A stretch of 64,000 nt of DNA from Congeria kusceri (lineage: Eukaryota; Mollusca; Bivalvia; Myida; Dreissenidae), in contig CM051030.1 in NCBI GenBank assembly GCA_027627225.1, positions 372,001 to 436,000 on the forward strand. Reading direction: 5' to 3'. The notes under the pieces are model-generated. The model made no database searches. It saw nothing but the letters and a program-made list of their open reading frames with translations, and was not told the origin of the DNA. Every line of letters begins with the position of its first letter. Positions within the stretch are counted from its first letter, which is position 1. Below, in pieces: positions 44,301-56,300 of this stretch. A program made the translations under genes and the position numbers.

Positions 44301-47300
44301 ACACAAAGCACTACTTACCTCCCTTACACCACACTACTTACCTCCCTTACACACAAAGCACAATTTACCTCCCTTACACATACACATCTTTACTTACCTC
44401 CCTTACACACAAAACACAACTTACCTCCCTTATATACAAAGCACTACTTACCTCCCTTAGACACACAACACCACAACACTACTTACCTCCCTTACACACA
44501 CAACTCTAATTACCTCCCTTACATACACAAAGCACAACTTACCTCCCATACACACACAACACTACTTACCTCCCTTACACAACACAACTTACCTCCCTTA
44601 CACATACAGCACTACTTACCTCCCTTATACACAAAGCACAACTTACCTCCCTTACACACACAACACTACTTACCTCCCTTACACACAAAACACTACTTAC
44701 CTCCCTTACACAAACACACACAACACTACTTACCTCCCTAACACATAAAACACAATTTACTTCCCTTACATACAAAGCACTACTTACCTCCTTTACACAC
44801 ACAAAGCACTACTTAACTCCCTTACACACACAACTTACCTCCCTTACGCACACAATTTACCCCCCTTGCACATGCAATTTACATGTCACTACTTACCTCC
44901 CTTACATACTCTTCCTGCTACTCCTTCAGTGTGAGTTCAATGAAGATCTGCTGCAGTGTACTTACCTCCCTTACACACTCAAATCACTACTTACCTCCCT
45001 TACATACTCTTCCTGCTCCTCCTTCAGTGTGAGTTCAATGAAGATCTGCTGCAGTTTCTCATTACAGTAGTTGATGATGAACTGCTCAAATGCATTGTTC
45101 TGCAACACAGACGGGCCTCACATATAGAAATCATTCTTATTACAATGATAATGAAGTCAGTGTTATTTTCACATCTGGGGGAAAGGTGGCGGGCCCTTCA
45201 GACTGGGAATTTTACGTCAAAAGGGGATTTTTTTTTAAGAAAAGCATTAAAACATTTTTATATTCTACTTTGTTATAAAACATTAATAAATTGATGTGCT
45301 TCAAATGATAACTTATATTACCCACAAACTTGGTTTGATAAAAAATTGCCGGAATTGTTTTACAAAAATTCCTCAATCATGGTCAATTTTTGTCTGATTT
45401 GGTCAAAATAAAGCTTAAATTCTGAGGGGAATTTGAAGATAAATATAGGGGAAAAATATATACTTTTTTAGCAGGGGAATGCGGCCAAATTTCGGCCCCA
45501 AATTGGCCCTTAAAAAAAACACTGGAAGTAAAGAAAAGATTATAAATAAATGATTGATAAACAAGGAATTTTAAAGCAATACCTTTTGCAAAATAAAAAT
45601 TGGCTAAATGTCATTTTTTTTTTATGGGCTGATTTTTTAAATGTAAAACATTAACCAACGCTAGGATAATTGATGAAAATACATCTCTCAAGAAAAGAAT
45701 CAAGCATATAAACAATATGGGCTTTGTGGAAATTGGTGACAGATAATTTCAACTAATGACAAACATAGATGGTTTACTGGCGAAACATATTCATTAAGTA
45801 GATCGTTTTGTTAAGATGTAGAAATGACTGAATAAACGTCGTGGTACAGCCAGTGTCTATCGCGAAATTAATAGTCAGTTAACCTACTCACACTTTTCCT
45901 GGGCAAGCCTAGCCAACCAGTACCAAGTGCACATACTTATTAGGGGTGTCACAATATACAAGTATATTGGTTTATTGCAATAAAATATTGCAATATGAAT
46001 GTCCATAACTATATATTGCAATATTTATTTGGTCTTTGTACAGTTTTGTATTTTGTCTTGTCATTATTACGTTGATTGCAAAATGTTTGACGTAATTAAA
46101 ACAGGCTTATTGTCAGTGATATATAAACAATTGAAAGCTGGTATCATTTTGTAAAGTTGAAAGTTTTGTACGGGTGAAAGTCAAAAGCCATACCATTACA
46201 TATAGACTGTACTTGCGACCAATAATATTCCATTTATGTTTGGTATACATGTTTTCTCTAAAAAAGTTTATGCTTAAAAATTCATTAAACCTGACATTGT
46301 TTTCGTTAAGTGTAAAACATACGTAGTTTATGCACAAAACAAATATACATCATGAATAGAGTACCTGAACATGTAAAAAATCACTCCGAATGTAATATAA
46401 TAAATACAGTGAACAGCAATGACAGACGGTTTGAGAGTGTTGCTCATAATTGTTTTGCTTTTCTATGTGCTGTTTATATGTTGCTATTGTTGCGCCTTTC
46501 ATCAACATCGGTGTATATAAAAAGTTAAAAAGCCATCCAATAAAATATTGCGCTGTCAATAGTGATTGTATCAGAAATAATAATAAATACACAAATACAA
46601 AGGTCGCAATATATTGCAATAAATATCCAAATAAATTGAAAAATATCGCAATATATTGCAATATGGATTTCTAATATCGTGACACCGTTAATACTTATGC
46701 CAGTAACTCACAGCTGTCCTACTTGAATCAGAGGTAGGAGGAGAATAGCCATAGAAATTATTTCATGACCAATCTCCACACAAGTTATGTGGCCGAGCTG
46801 CGCAAGTTTACCTGTAAGAGTTGTAACCATTATGTGGCCAGGATGGGGCTGAAACTCATGATATCAAGCATGAATCAATTTAAAGGATTCTTATGTGACT
46901 CTGAAACCGCTGAAAGTGAATCACACATCTTGCTAGAGTGCTCTCTGTACGATGACATTAGGACCAGCACTATAGCGTTACTGTCAACAGATAACTGCGA
47001 GGAAACACTAAAAATGCTATTAACATTGCACCCCAGGATAACGGCCGAATTTATTGTGAAAGCGTAATTACATTGGCGAAATACCATTTACTTATAAATC
47101 ATACTCGTTATTATCCCATTATTTCATAGTGATATATGAATATTTGTTTGTATCAATATCCATTTTTATATTCATTATTGCCCATATCATGCTTATGATA
47201 AAGTGTTATGTAAATATTTATATGAAACGAAATTTAATCACATATTTATTGATGGTGACATATAGGTCCACTGGGCCGGGTGCTCAATTTACATTTTTGC

Positions 47301-50300
47301 TTTGTATTTGCTTGTTTACTCAGTTGTATGCACATGTCATGGTAATAAAAGAATTACTTACTTACTTACTAATAATAGAACAGTTTCAAAAATAGTATAT
47401 ATTCTAATGTCACAAGCATAAGAATTGGTTGGTGAATACTATTGGGTATTAACAATATGCCAATCATACTGTTAAATCCAATCAGTGCATGATGAGCCCC
47501 GCCTACCAGATATTGCTGCATGCTCGCACGCTCGCCACTGGTCGCTGCCAGTTGTTAGTTAGCACTCAAATAAAAGCATTTTTTCATGTTTATATTCTAT
47601 TAGTTACAAAACATTAATGAACTCTTTTGCTACAAATGATAACTTAGATTATGCACTAACTTGGTTTGATGAAAAATTGCTGGGATTGTCTACGAAAATT
47701 TCTCTATCTTTATCAGTTTTTGTCAGATTTTGGTCGAACAAAAAGCTTATATTCTTAGGGGAATATAAAGGTAAATGTAGGGGACAAAATAATATATAAT
47801 ATATAGTTTTTAAGCAGGGGAATGGGGCCAATTTTGGCTCTAAACTGGCCCTAAATTAACACTGCAAACACAATAAATACGGGCCCAGGTTGTTTCTTAC
47901 ATTGAACACTTCAAACCCGTAGATGTCCAGTACGCCCATGACCTTGGTCTTGACCGCCAGGTCGCCCTTGACCTTGATACTGTCGTTGATACGCTGAACG
48001 AGCCACGAGAACAGCCGACTGTAGATGGCCTTGCACAGAGCATCTCTAGCATAGATGGCCTGAAATTGGCGAATTTTCTTAGTAAATCTATGAGAAATAG
48101 CTCCCAAACAACAAACATTAAATATATGACGTCTAAAAGTCGCTTTGATATAAACAAAATAACACCTATAAAGCGAGGAAAATATTTGTTTCATTAAAAA
48201 AATAACTAGCAGATCCCCTTAAATTGCTTACAACAACATTATATTTACAAACACTGGTTAGACATTCACAAATTAAGTATTTTTGTGAGATAATAAATCA
48301 TTGTGCTTGTTTCTTGTGTAAAATAGTAAATACCACACTTCCAAGCTGATCACTGACTTTATTTAGCTTTTCAATTTGTGCTAAAACAGAAGTCTTTAAC
48401 TGACATAAACAAACACAAAAAACAAGCAACACAAAAAGGCCACCATATGTGCTGACATACCCCTGCAACATCAAAGTCAGTCTTCACTTTGTCCCCCCAC
48501 TCCCCCCAGGTGTGTATATACCCCTGCCACATTGAAATCTGTCTTCATTCCCCCAACCCCTCCACCTCACCACTCCCTCAGGTGTGTACATACCACTGCC
48601 ACATTGAAATCTGTCTACACTCCCCCCAGCCGCTCCCCCTCACCACTCCCTCTGGTGTGTACATACCCCTGTCACACTGAAGTCTGTCTTCATTCCCCCC
48701 CCCCGCACCCTCAAGTCTGTACATACCCCTGCCCTGTCTTCATTCCTCCCCCTCCTCCCTCCCTCTGGTGTGTACATACCCCTGCCACACTGAAGTCCGT
48801 CTTCACTCAGTCCCCCCCAATCACCCGAGGTGTGTACATACCCCTGCCACACTGAAGTCCACCTTCACTTGGTCTCACCCACTCCCCCCAGGTGTGTACA
48901 TACCCCTGCCACACTGAAGTCCGTCTTCACTCGGGTCCCGCCAACTCCCCCCAGGTGTGTACATATCCCTGCCACACTGAAGTCCGCCTTCACTTGGTCT
49001 CCCCCACTCCCCCCAGACGTGTACATACCCCTACCACAATGAAGTCACTCTTCACTTGGGTCCTGCCAACTCCCCCCAGGTGTGTACATACCCCTGCCAC
49101 AACGAATTCAGTCTTCACTTGGGTCCCCCCACTCACCCCAGGTGTGTACATACCCCTGCCATGCTGAAATCCGTCTTTACTTGGTCCCCCCCATCCCCCA
49201 TTCCCCACAGACGTGTACATACTCCTGCCACAATGAAGGCAGTCTTCACTTGGTCCCATCACCCACCCACCCCACCCACCCCAGACATGTACATACCCCT
49301 GCCACAATAAAGGCAGTCTTCACTCGGGTCGCCCCACTCATCCCAGGTGTTTACATACCCCTGCCACATTGAAATCCGTCTTCTCTTGGTCCCCCCCACT
49401 CCTCCCAGGTGTGTACATAACCCTGCCACATTGAAGTCAGTCTTCACTCGGGTCCCCCCCACTCCCCCCAGGTTTGTACATTCCCCTGCCACGTTGAAGT
49501 CCGTCTTCACTTAGTCTCCCCCACTCCCCCCAGGTGTGTACATACCCCTGCCACATTGAAGTCAGTCTTCACTTGGTCCACTCCACTCCACCCAGATGTG
49601 TACATACCCCTGCCACATAGAAGTCTGTCTTCACTCAGTTCCCCCCCACTCCCCCCAGGTTTGTACGTACCCCTGCCACAATGAAGTCAGTCTTCACTTG
49701 GCCCAGCCCTTACCCTCCCACTCCCCCCAGACGTGTACATACCCCTGCCACAATGAAGTCAGTCTTCACTCGGCCCCCCCCCACTCCCCCCAGATGTGTA
49801 CATACCCCTGCCACACTGAAATCAGTCTTCACTTAGTACCCCCCACTCCCCCCAGATGTGTACATACCCCTGCCATATTGAAATCTGTGTTCACTTAGTC
49901 CCTCCATACTCCCCCGAAGTGTGAACATACCCCTTCCACACTGAAGTATGTCTTCACTTAGTTCCCCCCCACTCCCCCCAGGTGTGTACATACCCCTGCC
50001 AAATTAAAAACCGTCTTCAATAAGCACCCCCCCACTCCCCCCAGGTGTGTACATACCCCTGTCACATTGAAGTCTGTCTTCACTTAGTCCCCCCTTCTCC
50101 CCCCAGGTGAGTACATACACCTGCCACATTGAAGTCCATCTTCACTTAGTCCCCCCCACACTCCCCCCAGGTGTGTACATACCCCTGCCACACTGAAGTC
50201 CATCTCCACTTAGTCCCCCCACTCCCCCCAGATGTGTACATACCCCTGCCACACTGAAATCAGTCTTCACTTAGTACCCCCCACTCCCCCCAGATGTGTA

Positions 50301-53300
50301 CATACCCCTGCCATATTGAAACCTGTGTTCACTTAGTCCCCCCATACTCCCCCGAAGTGTGAACATACCCCTTCCACACTGAAGTATGTCTTCACTTAGT
50401 TCCCCCCACTCCCCCCAGGTGTGTACATACCCCTGCCAAATTGAAAACTGTCTTCAATTAGCCCCCCCCCACTCCCCCCAGGTGTGTACATACCCCTGTC
50501 ACATTGAAGTCTGTCTTCACTTAGTCCCCCCGTCTCCCCCCAGGTGAGTACATACCCCTGTCACATTGAAATCCATCTTCACTTAGTCCCCCCCCCACAC
50601 TCCCCCCAGGTGTGTACATACCCCTGCCACATTGAAGTCCATCTCCACTTAGTCCCCCCACTCCCCCAGGTGTGTACATACCCCTGCCACACTGAAGTCA
50701 GTCTTCACTTAGTCCCCCCCACTCCCCCCAGGTGTGTTCATACCCCTGCCACACTGAAGTCTGTCTTTACTTAGTCCCCCCCACTCCCCCCAGGTGTGTA
50801 CATGCCCCTTCCACATTTAAGTCAGTCTTCACTTGGTCCCCCCCACTCCTCCCAGGTGTGTACATACCCCTGCCACATTGAAGTCCGTCTTCACTTTGTC
50901 CCCTCTCCACTCCCCCAAGGTGTGTACATACCCCTGCCACAATGAAGTCCATCTTCACTTAGTCCCTTCACTCCCCCCAGGTGTGTACATACCCCTGCCA
51001 CATTGAAGTCCGTCTTCACTCTGTCCCCCCCCACTCCCCCCAGGTGCCCCTGCCACATTGAAGTCTGTCTTCACACAGTCCAAGCCCCCCCTCCACTCCC
51101 CCAAGGTGTGTACATACCCCTGCCACACTGAAGTCCGTCTTCACTCGGTCCCGTTTGGCCTCCACTGTACGCCGGGTGAGCGCCTCCTGCAGATCGGTTC
51201 CCAGGCAGCCCAACAGCTCGCACACCTCTCCCACATCTGCAGGGAACCGGGATAAAGAATACATGGGTTTAGTAGGTATATTTTTTTTTTTTTTTGGATT
51301 TTTCACTGTTTATTACAGTATTTCAGTCATATCACCCCTGGCAGTTAACTTATTCATTTTTCCTGGGCAAGCTAGCCGGGCCAGGCAAGTTTTGCGTTTA
51401 ACTAAATGAATTTCGTATCTGCCGCAAATATGTCTTCGCAAATTTGTGAATTTTATACTTCTTTATTCATAATGGAATACATACACTAAATGTAAAAGTA
51501 TTACGTTAGTACTGTAGTTTCCAAAAATTGCAATACTACAAAAAACATTATACTACATAAAAATCAAAGTCTTCCGTGACTATTTGTGATATCGCGTTTC
51601 GACAGTTTATACTCAGTGTAGATATTAAAACGGATTTAAATAAAAGATTCTCATTTTTATTGATGGGCCTTTATCACAACAAGGAAATTTTATACAAAAA
51701 AAACTACATTTTCGATTGTTTGTTACATAGACATCATAAATGCATTTCATGTAAAATAGATCTGAGCGTCCTCAAAACACCATGCAATGCGTGTATACCT
51801 GCCATATTGGCGATATCACATCCGTCTGTCCCGTCTGGGTTGCCACGGTGATCAAAGCGGATGTTTCCCAGCTTGAGGATGCAGGCCACCAGCTGTAGCA
51901 CCTGGGTGATCTCGTGCGATTGGAACCCTATCACCTCCATACCCGTCTGCAAACACACCAAGACCCATATTATTATTATTATTATTATTATTAAAGGGAC
52001 TATGTCAACGAAAATGGCCTCAAAGGGGGTAATTTCTTTTAAAAAATCTGAAATTAAGATATTAATAATGGCATATAATCACGGTTAAAGAAAGGTATAT
52101 ATTATTAGAAAAGATTTTTCGCATTCTGAGATAAAAATCTATGTATAATATCGTGTTTGTTTGGCCCCTTTTATGTTTACACTTTAATGTCGGAATTGTG
52201 AGTATTTTCTATAACCATAGTTTACACACATGTCCTTACAATGCAGAATATCGCAGTTGGTTAAAGCGCTGTCTACTGTGATTTCTTCGTATGGCTCCTG
52301 TCATGAGTTGGATACCCTCTTGAGGTTGTTGTTGTTTCAAACATTTTTGCAGATTTTTTTTATCAAATATCTCATTATGCATTATATTATTTATTCTTTA
52401 TTGATTTTAATGTACAGCCATGTCTTATTATAGCACATTTTTATCATCTAATGTCATTTCAACGGCTTAAGGAAACCAGAAAATCCAACCATACAATTTT
52501 ATAAAAACAAAATTCAATAAATCAATCATTTATAATTCTAACATGATACTCGCTAATTTTTCAATAGACAACGAACAAAATTATTGTTGTTAAACTACCC
52601 AATAAACAACGCAAAAAGAAAAACCAAATCTGAGCGTAGCGTAGTAAAAATCAGCTCCAATTACAATAGCAAAAATATATCTGTCAAATCATGTTAAAAT
52701 CAAAATAATATTATTATTGTTGTTTATATGCCAATAAACAACCCTTTGTCATTCAGATGCGTGACTATTAAAGAACTCGGGCTAACGCCCTCGTAGTTTA
52801 ATTCCTACGCATCAGAACTCCAAATGGTTGTTTATATTCCGATAAACAACGAAAAATTGAAACTTATTTAAGCAGCATCTGTTAATTCTTTACCAGAATA
52901 ACATTGTTAAATACAAAATATTCTTTCACTACCAAGTACGAGTCAAATTAACAGCATCCTTAGAACAGAACATTTTAAAGAACATTTAATAAACACATTT
53001 GAGGCGCGTCGTGGGAAAACCGGCCTAAATGCATGTGCGTAGTGTCGTCCCGGATCAGCCTGTGCAGTCCGCACAGGCTAATCCAGGACGGCACTTTCCG
53101 CCTACAGTGGATTTATGTTTAGAAAAGACTTCCTTGTAACAGAAAATACCATAAAAGCGGAAAGTGCCGGCACGACACTTTACGTACATGCATTAAGTCC
53201 GGTTTTCCAACGAGACGCCTCATTTCTATTTTGAGATGCTTACCAGCAAATAAAGCAATGGTTTGGTGTAAATAAAATTCTGATGCGTAGGGATCAAACC

Positions 53301-56300
53301 TAGAGCGCATAAGCAACCGGTAAACAATGATAATGCAAACATTATTTCGACTGTAACTTGACCTGGCAACATTTTCTGCTGTAACAATGCACACTTTGTG
53401 GATTTAACAACAATGAAAAAGGTGCGTTAATTACGTTTATGTTTTGAGATCCTGTAAATAGTCTAGTGTATACATGTGTATCTATATGTTAATGAATGAC
53501 CTGACAAGTTATATCGCAATCCGGCTATACTGCGATCGCAATCCATGGACCTCGCAAATCGTGATATAACGGATCTGCAGTGTATTTCAAAGTCTAAGAA
53601 TGGGCTAGTGAAGGTCTGTATTCTTAAGTCTAAGAATGGGTTGGTGAAGATCTGTATTCTTAAGTCTAAGAATGGGTTGGTGAAGGTCTGTATTCTGAAG
53701 TCTAAGAATGGGTTGGTGAAGGTCTGTATTCTTAAGTCTAAAATGGGTTGGTGAAGGTCTGTATTCTTAAGTCTAAGAATGGGTTGGTGAAGATCTGTAT
53801 TCTTAAGTCTAAGAATGGGTTGGTGAAGGTCTGTATTCTTAAGTTTAAAATGGGTTGGTGAAGGTCTGAATTCTAAGTCTAAAATGGGTTGGTGAAGGTC
53901 TATATTCTTAAGTCTAAAATGGGTTGGTGAAGGTCTGTATTCTTAAGTCTAAAATGGGTTGGTGAAGGTCTGTATTTTTAAGTCTAAGAATGGGTTGGTG
54001 AAGGTCTGTATTCTTAAGTCTAAAATGGGTTGGTGAAGGTCTGAATTCTTAAGTCTAAAATGGGTTGGTGAAGGTCTGTATTCTTAAGTCTAAGAATGGG
54101 TTGGTGAAGGTCTGTATTCTTAAGTCTAAAATGGGTTGGTGAAGGCCTGAATTCTTAAGTTTAAAATGGGTTGGTGAAGGTCTGTATTCTTAAGTCTAAG
54201 AATGGGTTGGTGAAGGTCTGAATTCTTAAGTCTAAAATGGGCTGGTGAAGGTCTGTATTCTTACGTCTAAAATGGGTTGGTGAAGGTCTGTATTCTTAAG
54301 ACTAAAATGGGTTGGTGAAGGTCTGAATTCATAAGTCTAAGAATGGGTTGGTGAAGGTCTGAATTCTTAGGTCTAAAATGGGTTGGTGAAGGTCTGTATT
54401 CTTAAGTCTAAGAATGGGTTGGTGATTTTGAGCACCGGTTCTAACAGACTAGATTCTCACCTTGACCTGGTTGAAATTCTCGGCATCGTCGAGTGTGGGT
54501 ACTTTAATACATCCGCTCTTGTTGAGGAAACCGTAGTCTTCAGGCTTCCCCGTCAGCTTCAGGGAATCTGGAATATGGTCATCGTGAGAAACATAGAAAG
54601 CTAAAATCACATTACTACAGAAAGTATATTAGTTAGTAGTAAGATCAGTACTTTATTTTTTTTGGATTTTGGAAATAAAGAACATGATTTAATATTTTGC
54701 CAAAATAAAACACATTAGTAAAATCAAATGTTATGGAAAATGAAAAAAAGAGACAAATAAGGTGCAGTTATATAGATAGTATGTGATTGGAATACATGTG
54801 TAAGGATAAATGTGGTAACAATGAGTTACTTTAGGGTCATAGAATATATGTGTATGGTTAAATACAGTACCAATGAACGGATAATAACTGAAGTTACATT
54901 CTGGCCATAGAATACAAGTGGAGTGTAAATTACTGTAGATACTGTCTGCTCATGGAATACATGTAAATGGGTAAATACGGTAATAATTAATGGATGATAA
55001 TTGGTCATACATGTGGATAGTAAATTACTGTAGTCACTTTCTGGTCAAAGAATACATGTGTATGGATAAATACGGTTATAATAAATGGATGACAACTGAT
55101 GATACATATGGATTGTCAATCAATGTAGTTACTTTCTGGTCATCAAATACATGTGTATGGGTAAATACGGTAATAATAAATGGATGACAACTGATGATAC
55201 ATGTGGATTGTCAATCAATGTAGTTACTTTCTGGTCATCAAATACATGTGTATGGGTAAATACGGTAATAATAAATGGATGACAACTGATGATACATATG
55301 GATTGTCAATCAATGTAGTTACTTTCTGGTCATTAAATACATGTGTATGGATAAACACGGTAATAATAAATGGATGACAACTGATGATACATATGGATTG
55401 TCAATCAATGTAGTTACTTTCTGGTCATCAAATACATGTGTATGGGTAAATATGGTAATAATTAATGGATGACAACTGATGATACATATGGATGGACGAT
55501 TACTTAAGTTACTGTCTTCTCATGCAAGTTGTGTGACAGAAGGCAGCAGCAGTGTACAGTTCCATTCTGACCCTTGTATACAGTGCAGATCACTCAAAAC
55601 AAAATACTTGACTCGCTGTTGCGGAGACAGAATAATCAAAGCGACTAATTACTCGGCCAATCTACTGAGAGTTACAGGGCATAACTCTGTGTGCGGGTAA
55701 AACTAATAGCTGACGTCGAGTGAAGCATAGTAATTACTCTGCAATATTTCGTGCAGTACACAGGTCTACTCAGTGTCGAGTCTGACTCGACGGCCCAAAC
55801 TCTACAAATCGCATTTGTTTCACATGACTTGTACCATATGCAGCATTTTAACATCAAATGCAAAGGATTCAAATAGTTATGCTGCAATGAGATTCTTTAC
55901 GTTGATGGAATCATTAAAAAAGCAAATAGACTCATACTAAACACTTTTGATAATGGCCTACATGTTTAACAATGATGACAATGATGACACGTCACCCGTA
56001 TAGAAGTGTACATTTTAGTGGTATAGAAAAACCTAATTTTTATCATGATCTTTTTAGCAGTTGCCAATCAAGGGTCAGACATATTGCCTGATGCTGCCTT
56101 CTGTGCATTTACCAGATCTTCGTGTCTCCTATAACACTCTGTTACAGTAGTAACAAAAGAACTATCACACTCTGTAGTAACAAACGAACTATCACACTCT
56201 GTTACAGTAGTAACAAAAGAACTATCACACTCTGTAGTAACAAACGATCTATAACACTCTGTTACTGTAGTAACAAAAGAACTATCACACTCTGTAGTAA

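Noticed and set aside
44238..44741. 167-residue Thr/Pro/Leu-rich plus ORF
   Set aside because: Frame of the donor-edge array of the relay exon.
48489..50774. Many Pro/His/Cys-rich plus ORFs ([10 protein letters not shown] type)
   Set aside because: All are frames of the ~62-bp donor-edge array; the regular CxxxC/H pattern is not a zinc finger.
48460..51117. CRISPR-like array
   Set aside because: Repeats are contiguous, without unique spacers, and derive from an exon edge in a eukaryotic gene.
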